Positions 35,745 through 44,505 of a stretch of 64,000 bases of DNA are shown one piece after another (positions within the stretch are counted from its first letter, which is position 1; the number at the start of each line of letters is the position of its first letter). A program made the translations under genes and the position numbers. This stretch comes from Lachnospiraceae bacterium. Its GTDB lineage: Bacteria > Bacillota > Clostridia > Lachnospirales > Lachnospiraceae. The stretch lies in NCBI GenBank assembly GCA_019423745.1, contig JAHZAV010000009.1:1-64000 (forward strand), written 5' to 3'. The notes below the pieces were generated by a model. The model ran no database searches. It saw only the letters and a list, made by a program, of their open reading frames with translations, and had not been told where the DNA came from.

Positions 35745-36356
35745 ATGACAATTGATACAAAAGATATGCTGAACAGCATTTTACAGAGTATTTCACGAAT
35801 TGATTATATAAAACCAGACGAAATTCCAAATATTGATTTGTATATGGATCAGGTAACGACTTTTATGGAAAGCCAGCTCAGCTCCACACGCCGATATAAA
35901 GAAGACAAAATTCTCACAAAAACTATGATCAATAATTACGCTAAAAATAATCTCCTTCCCCCTCCGGTAAAGAAGAAATATTCTAAAGAACATGTGCTTG
36001 TCATGATCTTTATCTATTATTTCAAAAATATTCTTTCTATTAAGGATATTGAAAAGCTTTTAAAACCTCTCACTGATAAATATTTTGGTGTAGAAGATAG
36101 CTTTAACATCACATCTATCTACGAAGAGGTATGCAGCCTGGAAAAATCCAGAATTGACTCTCTTGCAAAAGATATCTCCAAACTTTACTGCTCATCAAAG
36201 GAAACCTTTCAGGATGCTCCTGAGGAAGACAAAGATTCTTTGCAGCTTTTTTCTTTTATTTGCAACCTGGCCTTCGATGTTTATATCAAGAAGCAGTTAA
36301 TGGAAAAACTTATCGATCAGCTTCCGGATAAGTCTTCTTCAAAAAAGGGAAAATAA
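35745..36356 (+). CDS. DUF1836 family protein
   Basis: 203 residues. N-terminal ~110 residues match the DUF1836 pattern of Firmicutes (YIKPDEIPNIDLYMDQVTTFM, TKTMINNYAKNNLLPPP, KKYSKEHVLVMIFIYYFKNILSI), a region that looks like a MerR-type winged helix: the NNYAKNNLLPPP turn is like MerR proteins. The rest is helical and charged. A DNA-binding role is inferred. ATG 35745 is preceded by GAGGTGAT. Ends before a bidirectional terminator. Confidence 0.85.
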   Translation: MTIDTKDMLNSILQSISRIDYIKPDEIPNIDLYMDQVTTFMESQLSSTRRYKEDKILTKTMINNYAKNNLLPPPVKKKYSKEHVLVMIFIYYFKNILSIKDIEKLLKPLTDKYFGVEDSFNITSIYEEVCSLEKSRIDSLAKDISKLYCSSKETFQDAPEEDKDSLQLFSFICNLAFDVYIKKQLMEKLIDQLPDKSSSKKGK

Positions 36357-36390
36357 GAGGCAGAAACGATATTTATTTCATCCAAAAACA

Positions 36391-36438
36391 AACGATAAAA
36401 TAAGCGGGCAGATTTATTTGCCTGCTTATTTTATCGTT
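36391..36438. terminator. Bidirectional intrinsic terminator
   Basis: Arms AACGATAAAATAAGC and GCTTATTTTATCGTT with an inner GGGCA/TGCCT pairing. It lies between two convergent genes (DUF1836 and the substrate-binding lipoprotein) and serves both. Confidence 0.85.
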
Positions 36439-36443
36439 ATATT

Positions 36444-37484
36444 CTAATCTGCAGCTTTTTCTGCAAATGCAGTATTCACAAGTTTATCATATGGCGCCCG
36501 GCTGCTCAGTTCACCGGCTTCTTCTAGAATATCCTGAAGAAGCTCAAAACTCTCCTCCGCGAATATCAAATCTTCTGCCCAGGTATCCTGCTCATAGTAC
36601 CTGGTTACAATTGTCGTAATGGTTTCTGGATCTGATTCTTCAAACTGTGGCTCAATCACAGCTGCAATCTCCTCTGGCGTATGGTCCTGTACATATTCCA
36701 TACCTTTTTGAATGGCATTAGTAAATCCCTGAATAACCTCCGGGTTTTCTTGTATATAACTCTCTTTTGCAGAGAATGCTGTATATGGTACATAACCACT
36801 GTCTGTTCCCAGAGAAGCCACCACATATCCTTTTCCTTCTTCTTCCAGGCTGGTCGCTCCAGGTTCAAATTCAACTGTAAAATCTCCCTCTCCACCAGAA
36901 AATGCTGCCGCGGTCGAACCAAAATCAATACTTTGATCAATCGTAAGATCCTTCTGCGGGTCAATGCCGTTTTGTTTCAGGATATACTCAAATACCATCT
37001 CCGGCATACCACCTTTACGCCCGCCAAGAACAAGACTTCCTTTTAAGTCCTCCCAAGAAAAATCTTCCATGGGTTCACGTGCAACAAGGAAATTCCCAGC
37101 ACGCTGTGTTAACTGTGCAAAATTTACTACAATATCATTCGCTCCTTCATTATAGGTATAGATAGATGCTTCTGATCCCATGAAACCAATATCTGCCTCA
37201 CCCGATAACACTGCGGTCATAGTTTTATCAGCACCAAATCCTGTTACCAAATCTAATTCTATTCCCTCTTCTGCAAAGTAGCCTTCTTCAATTGCCACAT
37301 ACATCGGCGCATAAAAAATAGAATGCGCAACTTCATTCAATACAACTTTCACTGGTTCTGCATTCTCTTCCGATTGTTTGCCTGCACTCATTGGGACAGC
37401 CTCTTCCTTTTCAGACGAGCATCCCGCTAAAGTTACCATCATCATAGTTACGCAAAGAAATATAGAAATTAAACGCTTTTTCAT
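36444..37484 (-). CDS. ABC transporter substrate-binding lipoprotein, NMT1/THI5-SsuA-like
   Basis: 346 residues. Signal peptide MKKRLISIFLCVTMMMVTLAGC with lipobox LAGC at 19-22, then a linker. Mature domain has the NMT1/SsuA/TauA layout: IFYAPMYVAIEEGYFAEEGIELD, ADIGFMGSEASIYTY, YILKQNGIDPQKDLT and GEGDFTVEFEPGATSLE. Such proteins bind pyrimidine thiamine precursors, aliphatic sulfonates, nitrate or aromatic compounds; the ligand cannot be told. There is no permease or ATPase beside it in the window, so it is an orphan component. It is preceded by one copy of the repeated hairpin element that also precedes the histidine kinase gene. Confidence 0.88.
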   Translation of the reverse strand: MKKRLISIFLCVTMMMVTLAGCSSEKEEAVPMSAGKQSEENAEPVKVVLNEVAHSIFYAPMYVAIEEGYFAEEGIELDLVTGFGADKTMTAVLSGEADIGFMGSEASIYTYNEGANDIVVNFAQLTQRAGNFLVAREPMEDFSWEDLKGSLVLGGRKGGMPEMVFEYILKQNGIDPQKDLTIDQSIDFGSTAAAFSGGEGDFTVEFEPGATSLEEEGKGYVVASLGTDSGYVPYTAFSAKESYIQENPEVIQGFTNAIQKGMEYVQDHTPEEIAAVIEPQFEESDPETITTIVTRYYEQDTWAEDLIFAEESFELLQDILEEAGELSSRAPYDKLVNTAFAEKAAD

Positions 37485-37554
37485 AAGTTCCTCCTTTTGA
37501 CTCTAATACTATAATATATGCCGCAAATAATATTGGTGCTATAATCTTCAATTT

Positions 37555-37643
37555 TACACACCACCTTCTGCAGTTTTCCCCACCACTTAATGCAAAATGG
37601 CACGTAACACTTTTAAAAAGTGTTACGTGCCATTTTGCATTAA
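37555..37643 (-). repeat. Repeated hairpin element, copy 1 (28-bp stem)
   Basis: A perfect 28-bp inverted repeat (37587-37614 and 37616-37643) with core GTAACACTTTT/AAAAGTGTTAC ends at the stop codon of the EIIC-like gene and should terminate it. Together with the flanking TTTTACACACCA block (from 37555) it matches copy 2 at 41105-41191. The element ends 71 nt upstream of the lipoprotein start. Confidence 0.75.
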
Positions 37644-38674
37644 TATTCTAATTCCATTTTTGATGGAGCTACATTTTCTCTTATTTTTACTCGTTTCTTA
37701 AATATTGTACTTCCCACTAGCCCAGCAGCGCATCCTCCTAACATAGCAAAAAACAATGCCAACACTACCTGTAACGGTGAATTGAATGCAAATGGAGCCA
37801 AAAGTCCTGGAATTGGAGATGCGGTTCCCGGCGCATTATTAATAATGTGAAAAACTGCAGCGGAAATCCCTGCCAAACCACCTCCGAAGAAATTGGAACA
37901 ATATATGGGGATTGGATGAGTTGTAATAATATCTGCCTGGGTAAGCGGCTCCATCATCACAGCAATCACATTACTTCTATCTCCTAATTTCAGTCTTGAA
38001 AAAATAAGTCCATTGGTAAATGATCCCCCAAAACATGCTATGGACGCAATTCCCATAGCAAGTCCATTCAGCCCTAACATAGCTGTAAGAGCCATGGAGC
38101 TCAACGGTGATGTACAAATCATTTTAATAATTCCACCCAACAGGAATCCCATTACGATAGGTGATTGTTCAGCCGCCGCGGAAATAGTTTCTCCTATATG
38201 TGCAAGTGTACTATTTACTACTGGATCAGCAGCAAATGCAATAAATCGTGCCAGCGGTGCAAGTAAAATAGCTCCTCCTATTATATTCACACCTTCCGGA
38301 AGTTTTTTTTCAATAATCGGGGAAAGAAATCCTGCAATATATCCCGCAATAAATCCAGGCAGAATACCATATCCTCCTACTGCAACTCCTGTTACAACTG
38401 CAAGTACAGGATTAGCTCCCATAGCAATTGGAACCATAATTCCTGCTGCAACTCCTCCAAGTCCCCCCGCTGTCTCTCCTACTTCACGGAAAAATTCCAG
38501 ACCAAGTAAATCTCCTGTGATATATTTATGAATAGCTTCTACAAGAAAAGTTGCAATCGCTGCATTTGCCATTCCTGACATTGCAGCCTGGCCTTTGGGC
38601 ATTTTCAAACTAAATAGTGAAAATCCAGCCAAGGTAATCAACAGTAATCCGACTCCTGATACAATCGTAAGCAT
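37640..38674 (-). CDS. PTS EIIC-like membrane permease (PTS_EIIC_2 type)
   Basis: 344 residues with about ten hydrophobic spans rich in Gly and Ala (VAAGIMVPIAMGANPVLAVVTGVAVGGYGILPGFIAGYIAGFL pattern in pieces). The conserved region with GFLLGGIIKMICTSPLSSMAL, then THPIPIYCSNFFGGGLAG resembles the PTS_EIIC_2 family of permeases that lack attached EIIA/EIIB domains. No EIIA or EIIB gene is adjacent; an EI-like gene lies 10 kb away. Substrate unknown. It is separated from the upstream two-component genes by a terminator and ends in the hairpin element copy 1. Confidence 0.75.
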   Translation of the reverse strand: MLTIVSGVGLLLITLAGFSLFSLKMPKGQAAMSGMANAAIATFLVEAIHKYITGDLLGLEFFREVGETAGGLGGVAAGIMVPIAMGANPVLAVVTGVAVGGYGILPGFIAGYIAGFLSPIIEKKLPEGVNIIGGAILLAPLARFIAFAADPVVNSTLAHIGETISAAAEQSPIVMGFLLGGIIKMICTSPLSSMALTAMLGLNGLAMGIASIACFGGSFTNGLIFSRLKLGDRSNVIAVMMEPLTQADIITTHPIPIYCSNFFGGGLAGISAAVFHIINNAPGTASPIPGLLAPFAFNSPLQVVLALFFAMLGGCAAGLVGSTIFKKRVKIRENVAPSKMELEY

Positions 38675-38785
38675 ATGTTCTCCCTCCTGCTTATTATTTT
38701 TTTCTATTTGTACGTTTCATTGATAGATATATTTTATATGTAGAGTTTCAAAAAATTACAAACCGTAACAATTTCCACAAAAAAA

Positions 38786-38841
38786 ACAGTATTACACTTG
38801 CAAAAATGTGAGTTTTCACAAAACACAAATGATAATACTGT
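38786..38841 (-). terminator. Intrinsic terminator after the two-component operon
   Basis: ACAGTATTA and TAATACTGT arms enclose a long loop that contains a smaller GTGAAAACTCAC hairpin; the minus strand continues with TTTTTTTT. The region 38675-38785 must hold the promoter of the EIIC-like gene. Confidence 0.7.
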
Positions 38842-38879
38842 ATATTTTTACTAATATATCTCATTACTATAGATTTTTT

Positions 38880-39743
38880 TTATCTTTCCATGCTATAAGA
38901 AACAAGCGCATTTAAAAAATTTTTAATTTTTACATTTCCATGCTTTTTTCCTTTCCCTCTTATAAAATCCATCTCTCTGCGTACTTGTTCAAAATTGTAT
39001 AAAGTATTGGAATATTCAACAAAAATATCATTTCCATAATCTTCTACTCCAAGGTGAGCTAAATTTACAAGTCCCGCATTCGCTGCCCGCCGTATACGCT
39101 GTTCCATTGATTTTGGAGAACTGCTAAATTTTCCACACAATTCACTCAATGTAGTTTCTTCCATGTGTTCATGGTGAGAAAGCATATACTCCGCAACCGT
39201 TAAAATATCCTTACTTCCGGTATCTCCAATAATTCCCAGTCTTTGAAGAATATTTTTAACAGCAGCCATCGATTCCTGACTGCTCAACTCACTCCCCCCT
39301 CCTGACGGTATATCTCCCTTGTATACATTCATATCCGCCATAAAAATCTGTTGTACCTTCTGCATAGTTCGCTGCATACACAAAGAATCCTGAACCTTCC
39401 GGATCACATTCTCCACCTCTACACTATTCACAGGTTTTTGTATAAAAAACTCTGCTCCTGCCTCATAGGCAGAAGCAATCATATCTTTAGAAGATACCTG
39501 GGAAAGCATAATAAATGCTGTATTCGGAAGAATCGGTTTGGCTTTTTGCACAAGAGAAATTCCGTCCATCTCTGGCATAAGCAAGTCCACAATTACAATA
39601 TCCGGATTCATTTCTTCAAAATCCTCCATTGCATCTCTGCCATTTTGTGCATATCCACATATTGTCCCAAGTTCACGGTCCATAATAATCCGTTTTAATA
39701 TATTTAATATATTTCTGTCATCATCAATAAGATAAAATTCCAT
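38880..39743 (-). CDS. Response regulator, GlnL/YcbB type
   Basis: 287 residues. Receiver domain 1-120: LIDDD (acidic pocket), phospho-acceptor D53 in IVIVDLLMPEMDG, MLSQ (Thr/Ser position) and IQKPVN (Lys). Residues ~150-287 match the YcbB-type DNA-binding domain rather than an OmpR or NarL wing: GDTGSKDILTVAEYMLSHHE, SSPKSMEQRIRRAANAGLVNLA. The family member GlnL in Bacillus subtilis controls glutamine use with GlnK. It lies 16 nt downstream of its histidine kinase. The neighbouring permease is the obvious candidate target. Confidence 0.9.
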   Translation of the reverse strand: MEFYLIDDDRNILNILKRIIMDRELGTICGYAQNGRDAMEDFEEMNPDIVIVDLLMPEMDGISLVQKAKPILPNTAFIMLSQVSSKDMIASAYEAGAEFFIQKPVNSVEVENVIRKVQDSLCMQRTMQKVQQIFMADMNVYKGDIPSGGGSELSSQESMAAVKNILQRLGIIGDTGSKDILTVAEYMLSHHEHMEETTLSELCGKFSSSPKSMEQRIRRAANAGLVNLAHLGVEDYGNDIFVEYSNTLYNFEQVRREMDFIRGKGKKHGNVKIKNFLNALVSYSMER

Positions 39744-39759
39744 TTTTGTCCCCTATCTG

Positions 39760-41034
39760 TTATCTGCTGCCCTGCATTATCATTGCTCCACAAGGAATAG
39801 ATATCATAAATGTTGTATTTCCCGGCATAGAGCTTACAGAAATTGTACCAGAAAACTGAGTTTCTACAAGATTCTGTACAATATTCAGTCCCAGCCCTCT
39901 ATTTACAATTCCTGTTTCGTAATCAATTTTTGTCGAAAATCCTGCATCAAAGACAAATTCTATATCCTCTTTGCTGATTCCTGGTCCATGATCTGTTATC
40001 TGAAAAATATAAAACCCGTTTTGCTTTTTCTCTGAAAATATTATTTCGACACGGCTTCCCTTTTCCGCCTCTACCGCATTCAAAAAAAGATTACCCAAAA
40101 TTGACATCAAAAAATAGTGCTTATCCGTATAAAAGTCTGCCTGACAGTCCATGTTTAAATCAATCTGTTTTTTATATTCATCCGCTGTTTTTAAAACTGC
40201 ACTTTTCAAAATCTTCAACAACTCTGAAAAAAGAAGCTTATCATTCTTCACTTCTTTATCAAGTGCCTCCGTCAACCCCCGCATGATCAAAAAATATTCT
40301 TTTTTAATTTCATGAACGTCTTTTGCAACAGATAACGCTGCTTCGGCAAGCTGCTGACTACTCTCATTTTCCTTCAGCTTTTCAAAAAGATGATAAGCCG
40401 TAGCCATTGTATCTTCAATAGACGCACTATTTTTTTTCATCCAAATTACTTCTTCATTTAACTTAGAAATCAAAAGCAAAAGGCGATTATAGCGATCTTC
40501 GTGATCTTTTCTAAGCAAAACAAGATGATATTGACGAAACAACGTTACAATTCCCCATATTATAATCCCACGAAGGCAAGCGATCACAAAAATTCCTGTT
40601 TGTGTATCAACTTCAAATGCTCCCCAGGCCATCCTCACAAAAAGTTCTAAAAAATTTGCCAAATAATCAATTATAATCAAAGGAACAATATATAAATTAC
40701 TTTTTAAAATTGGAATTTTTAAAATTTTTCCATATAAATATAACAAAAACCCATAGCTGATATAAAACACAATTTCCGGAAAAACTGCATTTATACGCCC
40801 TGCAATATCCCCATTTTGCAGCCAATATAATATAATACGGGTTGCAAAAACACCGGCGGAAGAAAAAACGGTCACTGGAAGAAGCGGAAATTCATCCACC
40901 AGAAAAAAGAAAGCTGCAAGAAAAATAACCCCCATTGAAATTTGGAAATCTACAACAAAAACCGTCATACTAACCTGAGCTGCAAGAATTACAGCCAGTG
41001 TATAAAACAAAATTATTCCTGCTTTTTTCTTCAT
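39760..41034 (-). CDS. Sensor histidine kinase, GlnK-like
   Basis: 424 residues from ATG 41034 (MKKKAGIIL), which has AAGGAGG 8 nt upstream; a more upstream in-frame start is not supported. Six or seven hydrophobic spans occupy residues 1-~190. A coiled region leads to the H-box DVHEIKKEYFLIMRGL and the ATPase domain: SILGNLFLNAVEAE (N box), FQITDHGPGISKEDI (G1), STKIDYETGIVNRGLGLNIV (G2). The sensor region faces the membrane with no large extracellular loop, so it may sense an intramembrane signal or a transporter. Operon with the response regulator. Confidence 0.9.
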   Translation of the reverse strand: MKKKAGIILFYTLAVILAAQVSMTVFVVDFQISMGVIFLAAFFFLVDEFPLLPVTVFSSAGVFATRIILYWLQNGDIAGRINAVFPEIVFYISYGFLLYLYGKILKIPILKSNLYIVPLIIIDYLANFLELFVRMAWGAFEVDTQTGIFVIACLRGIIIWGIVTLFRQYHLVLLRKDHEDRYNRLLLLISKLNEEVIWMKKNSASIEDTMATAYHLFEKLKENESSQQLAEAALSVAKDVHEIKKEYFLIMRGLTEALDKEVKNDKLLFSELLKILKSAVLKTADEYKKQIDLNMDCQADFYTDKHYFLMSILGNLFLNAVEAEKGSRVEIIFSEKKQNGFYIFQITDHGPGISKEDIEFVFDAGFSTKIDYETGIVNRGLGLNIVQNLVETQFSGTISVSSMPGNTTFMISIPCGAMIMQGSR

Positions 41035-41104
41035 AGCATTCCTCCTTATATCTAATATAGAGTCTTTACATCTGTTTGTATAGATACAAATAAAAGAAAA
41101 AAGC

Positions 41105-41191
41105 ATTTTTACACACCATTTTTTACAATTTTACCCATGGATTAATGCAGTTTGGGACGTAACACTTTTTAAAAGTGTTACGTCCCAAACT
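41105..41191 (-). repeat. Repeated hairpin element, copy 2 (21-bp stem)
   Basis: AGTTTGGGACGTAACACTTTT (41149-41169) and its complement to 41191 form a near-loopless stem that shares the core ACGTAACACTTTT, TTAATGCA and the TTTTACACACCA flank (41105) with copy 1. It terminates the 158-residue gene and ends 71 nt upstream of the histidine kinase start. Confidence 0.75.
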
Positions 41192-41192
41192 A

Positions 41193-41669
41193 TCAACACA
41201 TTACTATAATTCGTCTTGGTGTGGTCTGTGGCGGAATACTCATGGTCGTAATAGAATAATAAACAATTAATAACTGACCGCCCAGATTACAGGTGAATCT
41301 TTGTCCATTAGATGTTATGATCTCTGTATTTCGTGCTACATTAAGCTTCAATGACTGATCTTCTGCTAATAAATTATCATCAAAATATCCTGCATAAATA
41401 GTTTCGTTTGCATTTTTTCTTCCGATAATTACTGCCTGATATTCCGGCGGATAGATAAGTGGAATTGCCAGATTGCTATCATAAAAGGCCGTCACCTGCA
41501 TTCCAGGACGGAGCTGAACGTCCTGAATTACATAGGTAACCGGACCTACAACAAAATTTGTAATTCCATTGTTGTTCACAATTGATACCTTCCAGGAACA
41601 GCAATCCTGGGAAATAGGGGTTATGCTCTGAATGATCCCGCTTACTGGGACAAGGGTCTGTTGTGCCAT
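41193..41669 (-). CDS. Conserved protein of unknown function
   Basis: 158 residues from ATG 41669 (MAQQTLVPVSG). I do not recognise the family. It is all-beta in appearance, with alternating hydrophobics (GIIQSITPI, VVGPVTYVI, VTAFYDSNLAIPLIYPPEYQAVIIG) and two Cys near residues 22-23 plus one at the very C-terminus (IIVMC). No signal peptide or membrane span. A surface-layer, spore-coat or assembly function would fit the composition, but there is no direct evidence. It directly follows a small charged protein gene on the same strand. Confidence 0.7.
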   Translation of the reverse strand: MAQQTLVPVSGIIQSITPISQDCCSWKVSIVNNNGITNFVVGPVTYVIQDVQLRPGMQVTAFYDSNLAIPLIYPPEYQAVIIGRKNANETIYAGYFDDNLLAEDQSLKLNVARNTEIITSNGQRFTCNLGGQLLIVYYSITTMSIPPQTTPRRIIVMC

Positions 41670-41737
41670 AATAATCACATTCCTTTTTTCCTTACTATAT
41701 GCATAAAAAAGGTGAAATGTGTCTGCTATAGGCAACG

Positions 41738-42016
41738 CTAAAATACTTTCTTTTCCGGAGGAAATTTAGGCGGCAGATACTGATATTCATAAAGATCCTC
41801 ATAAGATTCTCTTTCTGCTTCGCTTTTCGGTTCTGACGGAATCAGCCCCGTACAATCCTGTGCGGATGCAGCGCTGCTTAAATAGTCATAGGAATCTATA
41901 ATCTGTTGATTTTGTCTCTCTTCTTTCTTTTGCTGTAACTTTTCTGAATTTTTCCCGTTTATCTCCTTTCTTGGCAATTCTCCTTTTCCATTATTATTTT
42001 GTTCATACTCTATCAT
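41738..42016 (-). CDS. Small hydrophilic protein of unknown function
   Basis: 92 residues, low complexity, rich in Glu, Gln, Asn, Lys. N-terminal half NNNGKGELPRKEING is basic and likely disordered; the C-terminal half (SYDYLSSAASAQDCTGLIP, YEDLYEYQYLPPKFPP) is aromatic and Pro-rich with one Cys. No known domain. It precedes the 158-residue unknown by about 69 nt; the two probably form an operon. The Tyr/Pro-rich tail is reminiscent of spore-coat proteins, which is only an impression. Confidence 0.6.
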   Translation of the reverse strand: MIEYEQNNNGKGELPRKEINGKNSEKLQQKKEERQNQQIIDSYDYLSSAASAQDCTGLIPSEPKSEAERESYEDLYEYQYLPPKFPPEKKVF

Positions 42017-42224
42017 ATGCCATCCCTCCTGTTTATTAAAATGCTTTCATTATCTATCATCATTTCCTCACTGTCGGAAAATATACACCTCGCCGGATGT
42101 AATTGAAGAAGAATGCCGCTTTTCACCTTGGCCATCTTGACATATCAAAAAAAATACATGCATAATAAGATTAGAAATATGATAGTACAATTCATTTTTA
42201 TTCTGATACAAGGAGAGATGCAAA

Positions 42225-42944
42225 ATGCAGATCAAAATAGATACCCATACCCACACGCTTGCCAGCGGACATGCTTATAATACGATACGTGAAATGGCGC
42301 AGACAGCATTAGAAAAGGGCTTGGAGGGACTTGCTATTACAGAGCATGCCCCGGAGATGCCTGGAAGCTGCTGTCTTTATTATTTTCAAAATCTAAGGGT
42401 GATTCCCCGTCAACGCTATGGAATTCCACTTTTATTGGGAACGGAATTAAATATAATGGATGAACACGGAAGAGTTGATCTTCCCATAAGCACAATCAAA
42501 TCTCTTGATATTGCAGTAGCCAGTATCCATCCTCCATGCTATGGTGAAAATCGCGGCAAAGAATTGAATACTGCCGCTTATGTTAACGCTATGCAAAAGG
42601 ACTATATCGATATCATTGGACATCCGGACGATGGCAGATTTCCTGTTGATTATGATCTTCTGGCAAAAACAGCTAAAGAAACCGGTACTTTACTGGAAAT
42701 CAATAACTCTTCCCTAAGCCCGGGCGGATATCGCATCAACACGCAGGAAAATGCCCTGGAAATTTTAAGATATTGCAAAAAGTACGGGACTATGATTACG
42801 CTGGGAAGTGATGCTCACATTGATATAGATATTGCAAACACCAAATATTCCAGCAAAATTATAGAAATGGCCAATTTCCCAGAAGAGCTTATTGCCAACA
42901 CTTCTCTAAAAAAACTTCTTCAAGTTCTGAAAAGAAATCAATAG
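42225..42944 (+). CDS. PHP-domain phosphoesterase (YcdX type)
   Basis: 239 residues. Metal-site motifs of PHP hydrolases are all present: IDTHTHT at the N-terminus (HxH), ITEHAPEM, VASIHPP, IGHPDDGRFP, and the C-terminal GSDAHIDIDI. Three-metal PHP phosphatases of the YcdX group hydrolyse small phosphoesters; substrate unknown. ATG 42225 is preceded by AAGGAGAG. Divergent from the small hydrophilic protein gene. Confidence 0.9.
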   Translation: MQIKIDTHTHTLASGHAYNTIREMAQTALEKGLEGLAITEHAPEMPGSCCLYYFQNLRVIPRQRYGIPLLLGTELNIMDEHGRVDLPISTIKSLDIAVASIHPPCYGENRGKELNTAAYVNAMQKDYIDIIGHPDDGRFPVDYDLLAKTAKETGTLLEINNSSLSPGGYRINTQENALEILRYCKKYGTMITLGSDAHIDIDIANTKYSSKIIEMANFPEELIANTSLKKLLQVLKRNQ

Positions 42945-43078
42945 TATTTTTCATGAAATCTCCTGAAAAAAGTTCACATTCGGAGATTCCACGAAATATT
43001 ATGCTGCAGCTATAGACTTTATGAATTTAGTGTGCTAAAATGTATAAGTAATGATTTCTTGTTCGGAGGAGAGATTGT

Positions 43079-43366
43079 ATGAATAAAAAAATTAGAACAG
43101 AAGCTGTTGACTATCTGTTTAGCGCTATATTAAGTTTAAAAGATAAGGAAGAATGCTACACTTTTTTTGAAGACATCTGCACCATCAATGAACTGCTTTC
43201 ATTATCCCAAAGGTTTGAAGTGGCCAAAATGCTACGAGACCAGAAAACTTATCTGGAAATTGCAGAAAAGACAGGTGCATCCACTGCTACAATCAGCAGG
43301 GTAAACCGTTCATTGAATTATGGGAATGATGGATATGACATGGTATTTTCCAGAATCAATAAATAA
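43079..43366 (+). CDS. YerC/YecD-family TrpR-like protein
   Basis: 95 residues. The fold is that of the TrpR superfamily DNA-binding protein: helices around FFEDICTINELLSLSQRFEVAKML, then the helix-turn-helix KTYLEIAEKTGASTATISRVNRSL. Members of the YerC family are conserved in Firmicutes, with no tryptophan-binding evidence here. ATG 43079 follows GGAGGAGAG. Single gene, with a terminator downstream. Confidence 0.9.
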   Translation: MNKKIRTEAVDYLFSAILSLKDKEECYTFFEDICTINELLSLSQRFEVAKMLRDQKTYLEIAEKTGASTATISRVNRSLNYGNDGYDMVFSRINK

Positions 43367-43411
43367 ATTACAGCATTTGTTTTGGACAAGGCTGTTTTAT
43401 AAAAAGGAAGG

Positions 43412-43447
43412 GAGTACTCCACATTAATGGAGCACTCTTTTTCTTTT
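43412..43447 (+). terminator. Intrinsic terminator after the YerC-family gene
   Basis: GAGTACTCCA and TGGAGCACTC arms (one mismatch) followed by TTTTTCTTTT. Confidence 0.75.
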
Positions 43448-43627
43448 GAAAATTTATACTATTTCCTTATATTGTCTGATTTTCTCAAGTTTCCTCTTTT
43501 AAGTACATCCGACAATATATATGAATTTTAAAGACTTTCTTATATCTTTCTGAAGCTTTTCTCCTGAAACTTGATTCCCTATTAGAAAACCGATAAAATA
43601 TAAAGGAAAACACAGGAGGTGTTATCA

Positions 43628-44443
43628 ATGAAACAAAATAGATCTGAAAATCCTTCCCATAAAACATATGATGACCTTTTTGGAGATGATTTTGAAGTAG
43701 TCTATGAAGAGGACTTTCCTCCGCTTAGACCGGATGATGATTTCTCGGAAAAAGACGCACCATCTCTGAATGATGATTGGGATAACAACTATGATGATGA
43801 TTGGAATGATGAATCAGACGATGACTGGGACAATGAACTGGAAAATAAAAATAGCTCTAAAAAGAAAAATAATCCCAAAAACAAACAAAATCGGGAAGCA
43901 CAAAAATCCCGGCGCCGTCCCCGTCCTAATGTAGCTTCTCCGGTTAAAAAAACTGTTCAGACAGGGGCAAAAGCTGTATCCAATATCATTCGACTGATCT
44001 GCAAAATTGCTTCCATGCTCATACTGGCACTGATCATCTATATACTGGCTACTCACTTTTTTGAAGGCCTTATGAACTATGGAGATCCCACCACCGCAAT
44101 TTCCGAGAAAAATTATGTTATGGCAGCCTACGCCGGCTTCGCCGTATTCATATTGCTTTTTGAAATTCTCTCATTCTTATGGGCTTTAAGCGGCCCTCGA
44201 GTTTCTTCAAAAAATGGAAGGAGTTATCAGGCAGATACGGGAAGAGGGATGTCCGTCTTTATTCTTACTGGAGCCGGATCTTGTCTTGCACACATAGCTG
44301 GCGGTCTCATTCCGACTTCTCCTTTACCGCTTACAGGCCTTAAGGGAGCCGTAGAGATTTTCGGAAGTTTGTCTGCCACATTAATTCCACTATGTATTGC
44401 GGGAATTATCAGTTGCATATTAAGAAGAATTTTTTCCCGTTAA
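43628..44443 (+). CDS. Membrane protein with acidic N-terminal domain
   Basis: 271 residues from ATG 43628 with AGGAGGT 7 nt upstream. Residues 1-75 are extremely acidic (EVVYEEDFPPLRPDDDF, DDWDNNYDDDWNDESDDDW), 75-115 are basic (KKKNNPKNKQNREAQKSRRRPRP), then four hydrophobic spans follow (LICKIASMLILALIIYILATHF, NYVMAAYAGFAVFILLFEILSFLWAL, SVFILTGAGSCLAHIAGGL, LSATLIPLCIAGIISCIL). No known domain. The charged layout suggests a cytoplasmic, flexible tail on a four-helix integral membrane protein. Monocistronic, flanked by terminators. Confidence 0.8.
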   Translation: MKQNRSENPSHKTYDDLFGDDFEVVYEEDFPPLRPDDDFSEKDAPSLNDDWDNNYDDDWNDESDDDWDNELENKNSSKKKNNPKNKQNREAQKSRRRPRPNVASPVKKTVQTGAKAVSNIIRLICKIASMLILALIIYILATHFFEGLMNYGDPTTAISEKNYVMAAYAGFAVFILLFEILSFLWALSGPRVSSKNGRSYQADTGRGMSVFILTGAGSCLAHIAGGLIPTSPLPLTGLKGAVEIFGSLSATLIPLCIAGIISCILRRIFSR

Positions 44444-44449
44444 ATCATC

Positions 44450-44480
44450 AAAAGCACTGGCATAAAACCAGTGCTTTTTA
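44450..44480. terminator. Bidirectional intrinsic terminator
   Basis: AAAAGCACTGG-cataaaa-CCAGTGCTTTT lies between two convergent genes (acidic membrane protein and D-serine dehydratase). Confidence 0.88.
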
Positions 44481-44505
44481 CAATTCTGCTTTCTATTAAA
44501 TCCTT

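Noticed and set aside
37587..37643. Long perfect inverted repeat considered as an att site or MITE end
   Set aside because: No target duplication or boundary change; position at a stop codon and a second related copy fit a terminator/repeat better.
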